Source of the DNA: JANNSX01 sp963741525
GTDB taxonomy: Bacteria > Pseudomonadota > Alphaproteobacteria > Rhizobiales > Hyphomicrobiaceae
Direction of reading: 5' to 3'
Assembly: GCA_963741525.1 (NCBI GenBank)
Contig: CAVUIW010000005.1
Span: 124,001 to 188,000 of the forward strand
DNA length: 64,000 bases
Under the pieces are notes generated by a model. That model did no database searches. It worked only from the letters and a program-made list of their open reading frames with translations, and was not told the origin of the DNA. This document shows, piece after piece, positions 27,617-36,417 of this stretch (positions are counted from its first letter, which is position 1; the number at the start of each line of letters is the position of its first letter). The translations under genes were made by a program, and so were the position numbers.

Positions 27617-28473
27617 GGCTTGGGTCCTCTGAGGCTCCGCGCGAAGGCTTCGGCAATGTCGAGCTTCGCGAGATCGATGCCGGTCGCATAGCCTTTCGCG
27701 GCAAGCATCCGCACGACAGCCCCTGTCGCGACATTGCCGGCGGCGCCGGGCGCATAGGGGCAGCCGCCGAGACCGCCAGCCGCCGCGTCGAATGTGCGCA
27801 AGCCCCTCGCTAGAGACGCTTCGATGTTATCGAGCGCGTTACTTTTCGTGTCGTGAAAGTGACCGGCGAGTTTTTCCGCCGGCGCAATTCCGAGAACGGC
27901 ACTGAGCATCCTGTCGACCGTCTCGCGCGTGCCCACGCCGATGGTGTCGCCGAGACTGACTTCAGTGCAGCCGAGATCGAGGAGGAGCTTCGTCACGCGC
28001 GCGACGCTCTCAGGCGGCGTCGGGCCGTCATAGGGACAATCGGTGACGCAGGAGACGTAGCCGCGCATTGGCAAGCCATCGTCTTTGGCCCGCGCGGCCA
28101 CCTCGCGGAACCGCTCGATGCTTTCAGCGATCGAGCAGTTGATGTTCTTCTGGCTGAACCCCTCCGAGGCCGAGGCGAAGATGGCGATCTCGTCCGCTTT
28201 GGCCGCGCGCGCGCCTTCGTAGCCTTTGAGATTGGGCGTCAGCGCCGCATAGATGACGCCGGATTTGCGCACGATGCCACCAAGCACTTCGGTCGCATCC
28301 GCCATCTGCGGCACCCATTTGGGCGAGACGAAGCTCGTCACTTCGATTTTCCCGAGGCCCGTGTCGGACAGGAGATCGACGAGCTTGATCTTGTCCACCG
28401 ACGGGATGAGCCTCGCCTCGTTCTGCAAGCCGTCGCGCGGGCCGACTTCGACGATGGTGACGCGATCACGCAT
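27613..28473 (-). CDS. Hydroxymethylglutaryl-CoA lyase
   Basis: 286 residues. VEVGPRDGLQNEARLIPSVDKIKLVDLL is the N-terminal DRE-TIM signature, GHFHDTKSNALDNI carries the metal His pair, and GLGGCPYAPGAAGN holds the catalytic-loop Cys of the HMG-CoA lyase subfamily. It cleaves HMG-CoA to acetoacetate and acetyl-CoA, the last step of leucine degradation. It overlaps mccA by 8 bases and the hydratase gene by 4, so it is translationally coupled on both sides. Confidence 0.95.
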   Translation of the reverse strand: MRDRVTIVEVGPRDGLQNEARLIPSVDKIKLVDLLSDTGLGKIEVTSFVSPKWVPQMADATEVLGGIVRKSGVIYAALTPNLKGYEGARAAKADEIAIFASASEGFSQKNINCSIAESIERFREVAARAKDDGLPMRGYVSCVTDCPYDGPTPPESVARVTKLLLDLGCTEVSLGDTIGVGTRETVDRMLSAVLGIAPAEKLAGHFHDTKSNALDNIEASLARGLRTFDAAAGGLGGCPYAPGAAGNVATGAVVRMLAAKGYATGIDLAKLDIAEAFARSLRGPKP

Positions 28474-30451
28474 GGAGAGGCTCGAGTGCCACCAGCATGG
28501 TGCCTTCCACCACCTGCTCGCCGGCCGCCGCCAGCACCTCGGCGATTTTTCCGTCGCGCGGCGCCGTCAGCGTATGCTGCATCTTCATGGCTTCGAGCAC
28601 CAGCAATGGATCGCCCTTGGCGACGCTCTGACCGGCCTTCACATGCACGGCCTTGACGAGGCCCGGCAGCGGTGCCGCCACGCGATCGCCGCCGCCCATC
28701 TCGTCGTCATCGAGGCGATCGCGGTCCGGACGGCCGAAAAGTTGCGTCGCGCCATCGGCGATGACGCCGGCATGACGGGCGTCGGCAACGGTGATGGCGT
28801 CCAACCGACGGCCGTCGATTTCGAGCCTGAGGCGAGCACCATCTTGTGCGACCACTGTGAACGCCACATCGCCCTTGGGTGTCGTGACGGAAAAACGTGC
28901 TGGTCCCGCAACCGTAACATGCGTCTCGATGGGCGTTCCGGCTCGCGTAAGAGTGACGGGCACGCGCGCCGCGCCGAACGCGCGCCAACCAGAAAGCGCA
29001 GCCCACGGATCGACCGAGCGCGGCACGAGATCAATGTCCAGCGCCGTAACCGCCGCCAGCGCAATCGCGAGCGCCGACGGCTCCGCGCTTCGGTTGAGCT
29101 CCGGCAGGATGCGGCCGATGAGGCCGGTGTCGACGCGGCCCGCGACAACCTCCGAATGCGAGACGAGCCGCTCGAGAAAATCGACATTGGTGACGGACCC
29201 CGCGATCTCGCTGCGCCGGAGCGCTGCCGCCAGACCTGCGAAGGCCTCGCCACGCGTATTCGCGTGCACAATCACCTTGGCGATCATCGGATCGTAGAAC
29301 GGCGTGATTTCGTCGCCCTGGCGCACGCCGGTGTCGATGCGGGCGAAATCCCCTGGCAGCGATAAATGCAGCAAGCGGCCGGTCGCGGGCGCGAAGTCGC
29401 GCGCGGCATCCTCGGCATAGACGCGCGCCTCGACGGCGTGGCCGTTCAGCGGAATCTGGTCCTGTCGCAAGGGCAGCGGCTCGCCCGACGCCACACGAAT
29501 TTGCCACTCGACGAGATCGAGCCCGGTCACCGCCTCCGTCACCGGATGCTCGACCTGGAGACGCGTGTTCATCTCCATGAACCAGAAGCCGTCGGGTCTG
29601 AGGCCATGAGAGCCGTCGGCGATGAATTCGACGGTGCCGGCGCCCTGATAACCGACGGCCTTCGCCGCATTGACGGCCGCCTCACCCATGGCGCGACGGA
29701 CCTCGGCCGTCATGCCGGGGGCGGGCGCCTCCTCGATCACCTTCTGATGGCGGCGTTGCAGCGAGCAGTCGCGCTCGTAGAGATGCACGGCATTGCCGTG
29801 ACCGTCGGCAAACACCTGCAGCTCGATATGACGCGGGGCGGTCACGTATCTCTCGATCAGCACGCGATCGTCGCCGAAGCTCGACTTGGCCTCACCTTTC
29901 GCACTCTGCAAAGCGGCATCGAAGTCCTTGGGCTGATCGACGCGCCGCATGCCCTTGCCGCCGCCGCCCGCCACCGCCTTAATGAGCACCGGATAGCCGA
30001 TCTCGGCGGCGCGCTTGGCGAGTTGTTTAGGCTCCTGCTCGGCACCGTGATAACCGGGCACCACGGGTACGCCCGCCTTCTCCATGACGCGCTTGGCGGC
30101 GTCTTTCAGACCCATGGCCCGCATGGCGGAAGCCGGCGGGCCGACGAAGGCGAGGCCTGCCGCGGCAACAGCCTCCGCGAAGGCCGGGTTCTCGGAGAGA
30201 AAACCGTAGCCCGGATGGATGGCATCGGCGCCGCTCCGATGGGCGGCGTCCAGAATGCGATCAATCCTGAGGTAGCTCTCGGCGGCCGGTGCCGCGCCGA
30301 TGTGAAAAGCCTCGTCTGCCAGCGCGACATGCAGGCTCGCCCCATCGGCGTCCGAGTAGACCGCAACGGTCGCGATACCCATCCGCCGCGCCGTCTTGAC
30401 GACCCGACAGGCGATCTCGCCGCGATTGGCTATGAGGATCTTCTTCAGCAT
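28466..30451 (-). CDS. mccA: Methylcrotonoyl-CoA carboxylase alpha subunit (biotin carboxylase plus BCCP)
   Basis: 661 residues. Start MLKKILIANRGEIACRVVKTARRMG. The ATP-grasp loop KAVAGGGGKGMRRV and ERDCSLQRRHQKVIEEAPAP identify biotin carboxylase; FMEMNTRLQVEHPVTE completes the active site. The biotinyl domain is C-terminal with the biotin site EAMKM. The ATG overlaps the ridA stop by one base. With the adjacent carboxyltransferase subunit it carboxylates 3-methylcrotonyl-CoA. The partner genes argue for MCC rather than propionyl- or geranyl-CoA carboxylase. Confidence 0.92.
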   Translation of the reverse strand: MLKKILIANRGEIACRVVKTARRMGIATVAVYSDADGASLHVALADEAFHIGAAPAAESYLRIDRILDAAHRSGADAIHPGYGFLSENPAFAEAVAAAGLAFVGPPASAMRAMGLKDAAKRVMEKAGVPVVPGYHGAEQEPKQLAKRAAEIGYPVLIKAVAGGGGKGMRRVDQPKDFDAALQSAKGEAKSSFGDDRVLIERYVTAPRHIELQVFADGHGNAVHLYERDCSLQRRHQKVIEEAPAPGMTAEVRRAMGEAAVNAAKAVGYQGAGTVEFIADGSHGLRPDGFWFMEMNTRLQVEHPVTEAVTGLDLVEWQIRVASGEPLPLRQDQIPLNGHAVEARVYAEDAARDFAPATGRLLHLSLPGDFARIDTGVRQGDEITPFYDPMIAKVIVHANTRGEAFAGLAAALRRSEIAGSVTNVDFLERLVSHSEVVAGRVDTGLIGRILPELNRSAEPSALAIALAAVTALDIDLVPRSVDPWAALSGWRAFGAARVPVTLTRAGTPIETHVTVAGPARFSVTTPKGDVAFTVVAQDGARLRLEIDGRRLDAITVADARHAGVIADGATQLFGRPDRDRLDDDEMGGGDRVAAPLPGLVKAVHVKAGQSVAKGDPLLVLEAMKMQHTLTAPRDGKIAEVLAAAGEQVVEGTMLVALEPLHA

Positions 30452-30834
30452 CAGCGCGCCGCGTAAGCCTCGACTTCCAGGAACCATTGCTCGTCGATGA
30501 TGCCGGTGATGACGCAGGTGAAAGCCACCTGGTGCCCATCGAGATAGGCGTTGCGCGCATCGCGCATGCCGTCGCGATACTTCCGATCGGCGAGGAAGAC
30601 CGTCACCTTGACGAGGTTCTCCTTCGTCATGCCGGCGGCACGAAGTTGCCGGTCGATGTTGATGAAGGCGTTCTTCGCCTGCGCCTCGAAGGCCGGTGGC
30701 GTCACGCGGTTGGCATCGAAGCCCATCTGCCCGCCGATGAAGAGCAGCTCGCTTGCCCCCACCACATTGATCGCGTGCGCGTAAGGGCCGGCCGTCTTGG
30801 GGCCATCGGCAGCGGTGACGGGACGAAGCTCCAT
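30451..30834 (-). CDS. RidA (YjgF/YER057c) family protein
   Basis: 127 residues from the ATG at 30834, with GGAG upstream beside the mccB stop (a TTG at 30843 is possible). TAGPYAHAINVVGASELLFIGGQMGFDA, QAKNAFINIDRQLRAAGMTKENLVKVTVFLAD and FLEVEAYAAR fit the family. RidA members hydrolyse reactive enamine/imine intermediates. The canonical Arg near the substrate pocket (usually RVxVEA) is replaced by FLEVEA, so this may be a divergent subgroup. It is wedged between mccB and mccA, implying co-regulation with leucine degradation. Confidence 0.85.
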   Translation of the reverse strand: MELRPVTAADGPKTAGPYAHAINVVGASELLFIGGQMGFDANRVTPPAFEAQAKNAFINIDRQLRAAGMTKENLVKVTVFLADRKYRDGMRDARNAYLDGHQVAFTCVITGIIDEQWFLEVEAYAAR

Positions 30835-30846
30835 TGACTTCAACTC

Positions 30847-32455
30847 CTACATCCGGAAGACGCCGAAGCGCGTCTCGGCTATCGGTGCGTTGAGCGCGGC
30901 GGCCAAGGCTCAAGCCCAGCACGTCGCGGGTCTTGCGCGGATCGACGATGCCGTCGTCCCAGAGCCGCGCCGAGGCATAGAGCGGATGGCCCTGCGCCTC
31001 GAACTGATCGACGATCGGCTGCTTGAAGGCCGCCTCCTCGGCGGCGCTCCACTTGCCGCCCTTGCGCTCGATGCCCTCGCGGCGCACCGTCGCCAGCACA
31101 CCCGCCGCCTGCTCGCCGCCCATGACGGCGATGCGGCTGTTGGGCCAGGTCCACAGGAAGCGCGGCCCATAGGCGCGCCCGCACATGCCGTAGTTGCCGG
31201 CGCCGAACGAGCCGCCGACGATGACGGTCACCTTCGGCACCTTGGTCGTCGCAACGGCGGTCACGAGCTTGGCGCCGTCCTTGGCGATGCCGCCGGTCTC
31301 GTATTTCCGCCCCACCATGAAGCCGGTGATGTTCTGCAGGAAGACGAGCGGGATCTTGCGCTGGCTGCACAGCTCGACGAAATGAGCGCCTTTCAGCGCG
31401 CTCTCCGAGAACAGAATGCCGTTGTTGGCGACGAGGCCGACGGGGATGCCGTGGATATGCGCGAAGCCGGTGACGAGCGTCGTCCCATAGCGCGCCTTGA
31501 ACTCGTCGAACCGCGAGCCGTCGACGATGCGGGCGATCACTTCGCGGATGTCGTAGGGAGTCTTGAGATCGGCTGGTACGACGCCCGCGAGTTCGTCGGG
31601 ATCGTAGGCCGGCGCTTCCGGCGTTCGCAGCGCAGTTTCGTTGGCGCGCTTGCCATTGAGATGCGCGATGGCACGACGCGCCAGCGCCAGCGCGTGTGCA
31701 TCATCGAGCGCCAGATGGTCGGCGACGCCGGAGAGGCGCGTGTGCACATCGCCGCCGCCCAGATCCTCGGCGCTGACGACCTCGCCGGTCGCGGCCTTCA
31801 CCAGTGGCGGCCCACCAAGGAAGATCGTCCCCTGATCCTTGACGATGATGGCTTCGTCCGACATCGCCGGTACGTAGGCGCCGCCCGCCGTGCACGAGCC
31901 CATGACGACGGCGATCTGCGGGATACCGGCCGCCGACATGTTGGCCTGGTTGTAGAAGATGCGGCCGAAATGGTCGCGATCCGGGAACACCTCGTCCTGG
32001 TTCGGCAGGTTGGCTCCGCCGGAATCGACGAGATAGACGCAGGGCAGCCGGTTCTCGGCGGCGATCTCCTGGGCGCGCAGATGCTTCTTCACCGAGAGCG
32101 GATAGTAGGTGCCGCCTTTGACCGTCGCATCGTTGCAGACGACCATGCATTCCCGGCCTTCGATGCGCCCGATTCCGGTGATGAGACCGGCGGACGGCGC
32201 ATCGCCACCGTAGAGATCATGCGCGGCGAGCAGTCCCACCTCGAGAAACGGCGAGCCCGGATCGAGCAGCCGATTGACCCGGTCCCGCGGCAGCAGCTTG
32301 CCGCGCGATGTATGCCGCTCTTGCGCGCTCTTACCGCCGCCGGCCATGGCGACTTCGGAAGCCTTCTCGACGACCGCCAACGCCTCCAGCATGGCCTTGC
32401 GCCGCTCGGCGAAGGCCGCCGATTTCGGCGATACGCTCGACGAGATCACGCTCAT
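30847..32455 (-). CDS. mccB: Methylcrotonoyl-CoA carboxylase beta subunit (carboxyltransferase), C-terminal frameshift
   Basis: About 535 residues. Start MSVISSSVSPKSAAFAERR at 32455, preceded by GAGAGGGG. Biotin-dependent carboxyltransferase motifs: GGKSAQERHTSRGKLLPRDRV, MGSCTAGGAYVPAMSDE, and VGGSFGAGNYGMCGRAYGPRF. Near 30906 an extra base shifts the frame; reading on without it gives LAAALNAPIAETRFGVFRM and a stop at 30847, the standard end of the family. Left uncorrected the frame runs through ridA into mccA. A sequencing indel is the simplest explanation. First gene of mccB-ridA-mccA-hmgL-hydratase. Confidence 0.92.
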
Positions 32456-32563
32456 CCTCGTGTCCCCTCTCGCAATGACCAACCGAAGTTGGACAATGGT
32501 CCTCCTCTCTCCTCCCTTGAGGCAGAGCAATCACAAATGCGGACCAAACCCGTTCCGAGGGAT

Positions 32564-32881
32564 CGCCGCGGCCTTTCCTCCCCCTTCTTATGGGGGAGGA
32601 CCGCGCGCCTTGGACTTAGGCGCACAGCGCGTAAGTCCTCAGGCGCGCCAAGGTGGGGGTGTTGGTCCCACGCGCTCGGACTTTGCAATCTCGCGACACG
32701 GTGCCGGCGGGGACGCGAAGCTTTGAAACGTGATAGCGCGTGTCGCCGGACTCCTGGAGGGTCGCCGGCACCTAAATTCCGGCACGAGCACCCCCACCTA
32801 TGTTCGCCTAAGGGGTTAGCTGTCGCTAACCCCGAGGCGAACTGTCCTCCCCCATAAGAAGGGGGAGGAATCGGCGCGGCG
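32564..32881. repeat. 318-bp inverted-duplicate palindromic element
   Basis: The ends 32564-32601 and 32844-32881 are near-perfect 38-base inverted repeats (core CCTCCCCCTTCTTATGGGGGAGG), each itself a hairpin. Inside each end lies another hairpin: 32603-32648 (GCGCGCC / GGCGCGC with GGACTTA / TAAGTCC) and 32802-32842 (GTTCGCC-GGGGTTAGC / GCTAACCCC-GGCGAAC). AGGTGGGGGTG and its inverse follow. The centre (about 32664-32786) is unique and encodes nothing evident. It occupies the gap between mccB and the acyl-CoA dehydrogenase gene. Confidence 0.8.
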
Positions 32882-32963
32882 ACCTCATGGCTTCCCACAA
32901 CTTCGCCATATGCGACTGCACTGCCCACGCGGTCCAACGAGTTGGATCTATCACACCAGTATC

Positions 32964-34127
32964 TCACGCCGTCTCCTTGAACAGCTCGCGGCCGATGAGC
33001 ATGCGGCGGATTTCGGATGTGCCGGCGCCGATCTCGTAAAGCTTGGCGTCGCGGAGCAGACGGCCGGTGCCGTAATCGTTGATGTAGCCATTGCCGCCAA
33101 GGCACTGGATGGCGTCGAGCGCGATCAGCGTCGCCTTCTCGGCGGAATAGAGTATGCAGCCCGCCGCGTCCTTGCGCGTCGTCTCGCCGCGATCGGCGGC
33201 GGCCGCCACAGCATAGACATAGGCGCGGCAGGCATTCGTCACCGTGTACATGTCGGCGAGCTTGCCCTGCATCAGCTGGAAGGTGCCGATCGGCTGGCCG
33301 AATTGCTCGCGCGTGTGGACGTAGGGCATGACGATGTCGAGGGCTGCCGCCATGATGCCGAGCGGCCCGCCGGCGAGCACGATCCGCTCGTAGTCGAGGC
33401 CGCTCATCAGCACGTTGACGCCCTTGCCCTCTTGGCCCAGCACATTCTCGTAGGGCACCTCGACATTGTCGAAGACGAGCTCGGCCGTGTTGGAGCCGCG
33501 CATGCCAAGCTTGTCGAGCTTGGGCGAGGGCTTGAAGCCCTTCATGGTCTTCTCGATGAGGAAGGCGGTGATGCCCTTGGGGCCGGCGGCCGGATCGGTC
33601 TTGGCGTAGACGACGAGCGTATCGGCGTCGGGCCCGTTGGTGATCCACATCTTGGCGCCGTTCAGCACATAGCGATCGTTGCGCTTCTCGGCGCGCAGCC
33701 GCATCGACACGACATCCGAGCCTGCACCCGGCTCCGACATGGCGAGCGCGCCGATGTTCTCTCCCGAGCAGAGCTTCGGCAGATAGCGCTGCTTCTGCTC
33801 GACCGTGCCGTGGCGATTGATCTGATTGACGCAGAGATTGGAGTGCGCGCCGTAGCTCAGCGCAACTGAAGCCGACGCCCGGCTCAGCTCCTCCATGACA
33901 ATGGTGTGAGCGAGATAGGTCAGGCCCGAGCCGCCATACTCGGGATCGGCCGTCATGCCGAGCACGCCGAGCGATCCGAGCTCAACCCAAAGATCGTTCG
34001 GGAAATTGTTCGACTTGTCGATCTCGGCGGCACGGGGGCTGAGTTTCGCTTGCGCCCAGCGATGCACGGAATCGCGCAACGCTTCGATCTCCTCGCCGAG
34101 CCCGAAGCTCATCCCGCTCGTGAACAT
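32964..34127 (-). CDS. ivd: Isovaleryl-CoA dehydrogenase
   Basis: 387 residues from the ATG at 34127 (GAGGAGG upstream). Acyl-CoA dehydrogenase motifs: LGMTADPEYGGSGLTYLAHTIVMEEL, GALAMSEPGAGSDVVSMRLRAE for FAD/substrate contacts, and the C-terminal QCLGGNGYINDYGTGRLLRDAKLYEIGAGTSEIRRMLIGRELF. This profile, with the downstream MCC, hydratase and lyase genes, fits isovaleryl-CoA dehydrogenase, the first committed oxidation of leucine breakdown. It is separated from mccB by about 500 bases holding the palindromic element, so the genes may be differently transcribed. Confidence 0.9.
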   Translation of the reverse strand: MFTSGMSFGLGEEIEALRDSVHRWAQAKLSPRAAEIDKSNNFPNDLWVELGSLGVLGMTADPEYGGSGLTYLAHTIVMEELSRASASVALSYGAHSNLCVNQINRHGTVEQKQRYLPKLCSGENIGALAMSEPGAGSDVVSMRLRAEKRNDRYVLNGAKMWITNGPDADTLVVYAKTDPAAGPKGITAFLIEKTMKGFKPSPKLDKLGMRGSNTAELVFDNVEVPYENVLGQEGKGVNVLMSGLDYERIVLAGGPLGIMAAALDIVMPYVHTREQFGQPIGTFQLMQGKLADMYTVTNACRAYVYAVAAAADRGETTRKDAAGCILYSAEKATLIALDAIQCLGGNGYINDYGTGRLLRDAKLYEIGAGTSEIRRMLIGRELFKETA

Positions 34128-34198
34128 GCGTCGCCTCCTCGCCCCCTTCGCGGGGCTATAGGGCGACGTTCTCAGGTGAATCGCAAGGGGCGTCGGTT

Positions 34199-34256
34199 GT
34201 AGGGGCGACCGACGATCGTCCCACATACAGCAGGGACGTCCGCCGGACGCCCCTAC
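34199..34256. repeat. REP/BIME-like inverted pair overlapping the bufD stop
   Basis: GTAGGGGCG and CGCCCCTAC ends face each other with an inner GTCCC / GGGAC pairing. Two REP-like hairpins thus form a BIME. The TAG stop of the DoxX gene is formed by the element's CTA. Confidence 0.65.
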
Positions 34257-34708
34257 GAGAGCGAGCGTTTGGAAACGCCATCGCCCCACAACATCGCATC
34301 GAGCGACAGCGGTCCTGGGCCATGCTTCATGATGAACAGCAGCACCAACGCCCAGAGCCCGTGCATCAGATAGGCACCTGGGTAGACGAAGATCTGGATG
34401 ACCAGCGTCATCATGAGCATGGCGGCGGCGGCGTATCGGGTGAACAGCCCGAGGACCAGCAACACCGGCAGCACCAGCTCGGCCGCGACCGTCAGATAGG
34501 CGGCGAGTTCGGACGGCAGCAGCGGCAGCTTATACTCGTTGGCGAAGAGAAAGAAGGTCGCCGGCTTGATCGACATCGTTGCGAGATCGACCTTCGTCAG
34601 CCACGACTTGAAAAAGATGACGGCCATGACGAGGCGCGCCAACAATGCCAGCAGGCTATGGGGAATGGCGCCGAACAGGTTTGCGCCGGCGGTAACGAGT
34701 GCGCGCAT
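34253..34708 (-). CDS. DoxX-family membrane protein of the bufferin operon (BufD-like)
   Basis: 151 residues from the ATG at 34708. Four hydrophobic segments: LLALLARLVMAVIFFKSWLTK, LAAYLTVAAELVLPVLLVLGLF, AAAAMLMMTLVIQIFVY and LMHGLWALVLLFIM, the DoxX pattern. It is last in an operon with a DUF2282-type precursor, a DUF692/MNIO enzyme and a DUF2063 protein, the gene order reported for bufferin systems. A membrane redox or transport role is inferred from context. The C-terminal residues are encoded inside a REP-like element. Confidence 0.82.
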   Translation of the reverse strand: MRALVTAGANLFGAIPHSLLALLARLVMAVIFFKSWLTKVDLATMSIKPATFFLFANEYKLPLLPSELAAYLTVAAELVLPVLLVLGLFTRYAAAAMLMMTLVIQIFVYPGAYLMHGLWALVLLFIMKHGPGPLSLDAMLWGDGVSKRSLS

Positions 34709-34767
34709 GGAAGCCTCGGGGATTGGCTGCGTCGGTGCGATCGAAGTCCGCCCCGTTGCGGGGCGCG

Positions 34768-35535
34768 CTATACCGTATAGCCCGTGATCGCGCCGGCATC
34801 GATCACGGTTGCGAGCGCAATCTGCACATTGAAGTGATCGTTGGCCGCGAGCGCCGTGGCGGCGGCCTCGGCGAGCGTTCGACCGGTGGCGAGCGCGGCG
34901 AGGAAAGTGTCCGTCCCCGGGGGCGCTTTCCGCGTCGCGACCTCGAGCGCCGGACGGACGACGAGGGCCGTCTCGCCGCCCTGATCGAGACGGATCGGTT
35001 TGACCTCGTCGTCGCGCTTGTTGGTCTCCCAGATCGAGACGATCGGATAGGCCGAGGCGAAAACACCCACTGATGGATGGAGCGCAAACTTGAGCTTCGG
35101 CACGGTGGCCGCCGCGACCGAGGCGAGGTCGCCGGGCCCGAGCGGCAGCGCATCGGCAGCGTGATAGGCGACGTGCTGCAGCCATTCGAGGCGCGCGACG
35201 TCGGCGAGATAGGCCAGGTCCTTTGCCGGCTCGAAACCGTTGATGTACTGCGAGAGGCCGCCGCCGAACTCTGCCAACACGGCTGATCGCGGCGGCTCGG
35301 CGTCGAGATAGAGCCGCGCCATGCCACGGAAGAACTCCTCGCCCACCAGTCGCAGCACGACGGGATAGCGCGCCTCCAGCACCTGGATGAGGCTCGCCAC
35401 GACATTGTTGCGGTAGACGTTGTAGCGCTTGACGGGCGGCGTTGCAGACGGGCCATTCACATCCGATGGCGGCGGCGCCTCGGGCTTCAGCAGCTTGTCC
35501 GCGAAGTCCGCCTGGAGGTCAGTGAGCTTGGGCAT
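34768..35535 (-). CDS. DUF2063 (HvfC/BufC-like) RiPP partner protein
   Basis: 255 residues. The N-terminal DUF2063 domain shows LQADFADKLLKPE, YRNNVVASLIQVLEARYPVVLRLVGEEFFRGMARLYLDAEPP and FGGGLSQYINGF. The C-terminal half carries LAYLADVARLEWLQHVAYHA and ANDHFNVQIALATVIDAGAITGYTV. It overlaps the MNIO gene by 17 bases. In related systems this protein pairs with the MNIO enzyme and helps it bind the precursor peptide. Confidence 0.9.
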   Translation of the reverse strand: MPKLTDLQADFADKLLKPEAPPPSDVNGPSATPPVKRYNVYRNNVVASLIQVLEARYPVVLRLVGEEFFRGMARLYLDAEPPRSAVLAEFGGGLSQYINGFEPAKDLAYLADVARLEWLQHVAYHAADALPLGPGDLASVAAATVPKLKFALHPSVGVFASAYPIVSIWETNKRDDEVKPIRLDQGGETALVVRPALEVATRKAPPGTDTFLAALATGRTLAEAAATALAANDHFNVQIALATVIDAGAITGYTV

Positions 35536-36409
35536 GATTGGAGCGGCGCTCGCTCATCGCGCGTTCAGCGAGTGCCGCCTCGGCGAACAGCTCCGGCCAC
35601 TGCGGAATGTTGTTGTCCCACTCGATGAGGGTGGGCTTGGCGCCAGCCCGCGCGATCGTGCGGCGATAAAGATCCCAGACGCGGTCGATCACCTTGCGAT
35701 CGTGCGCATCGATGAGCAATGGTTGGCCGTCGTCATCCTCGAAGCGGGCGTGACCGGCCAAATGAATTTCGCCCACATGCTCGACCGGGAAGGCATCGAC
35801 GTAGGCGTCCGCGTCATAGCCGTGGTTCGTCGCCGAGACGAGGATGTTGTTGACGTCGAGCAGGAGCCCGCAGCCGGTGCGCTTCACAAGCTCGGAGATG
35901 AAAGCGATCTCGCTCATGTCGCTCTCGCCCATGCGGACATAGGTCGAGGGATTCTCGATCAGCATCTGCCGGCCGAGCGCCACCTGCACCTCGTCGACAT
36001 GATTGCAAACGAGTTCGAGCGTCTCCTGGGTGTAGGGGAGCGGCAGGAGATCGTTCAGATATGTATCGTCGTGCGTCGACCAGGCGAGGTGCTCGGAGTA
36101 GAGACCCGGCTCGTAGCGATCGAGGAGTGTGCGCAAGCGGCGCAAATGCAGCTGGTCGAGCGGCTTGGCACTGCCGATCGACAACCCGACGCCATGGACC
36201 GAGAGCGGGTAGAGATCGCGGACGCGGGAGAGGTAATGATGCGGCGGGCCGCCGGCGCCCATGTAGTTCTCGGCGTGCACCTCGAGCCAGCCGATGTCCG
36301 GCCGGCCGTCGAGGATATCGAGGTAATGTTGCGGCTTGAGCCCGACCCCAGCACGTGCTGGGATCGGGTCTCTTGCCCAAGCTGTCGAAACGGACTGCTC
36401 AGCGAGCAT
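35519..36409 (-). CDS. MNIO (DUF692) multinuclear non-haem iron oxidase, BufB-like
   Basis: 296 residues from the ATG at 36409. DUF692 TIM-barrel signatures: RAGVGLKPQHYLDILDGRPDIGWLEVHAENYMG, SEHLAWSTHD, LIENPSTYVR, CGLLLDVNNILVSATNHG, VGEIHLAGHARFEDDDGQPLLIDAHD and LIEWDNNIP. The many His/Asp/Glu residues are the expected iron ligands. MNIO enzymes modify cysteines in ribosomally made peptides; the adjacent precursor has four cysteines. Starts about 8 bases after the precursor stop, so the genes are one operon. Confidence 0.93.
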   Translation of the reverse strand: MLAEQSVSTAWARDPIPARAGVGLKPQHYLDILDGRPDIGWLEVHAENYMGAGGPPHHYLSRVRDLYPLSVHGVGLSIGSAKPLDQLHLRRLRTLLDRYEPGLYSEHLAWSTHDDTYLNDLLPLPYTQETLELVCNHVDEVQVALGRQMLIENPSTYVRMGESDMSEIAFISELVKRTGCGLLLDVNNILVSATNHGYDADAYVDAFPVEHVGEIHLAGHARFEDDDGQPLLIDAHDRKVIDRVWDLYRRTIARAGAKPTLIEWDNNIPQWPELFAEAALAERAMSERRSNHAQAH

Positions 36410-36417
36410 CAAGGCGA

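Noticed and set aside
28466..32530. A single fused MccB-RidA-MccA protein
   Set aside because: The joined frame is produced by the shift near 30906; each member has its own start, stop and ribosome site.
30797..32857. 686-codon open frame antisense to mccB
   Set aside because: Lies wholly over the carboxyltransferase gene and an intergenic palindrome; low-complexity shadow translation.
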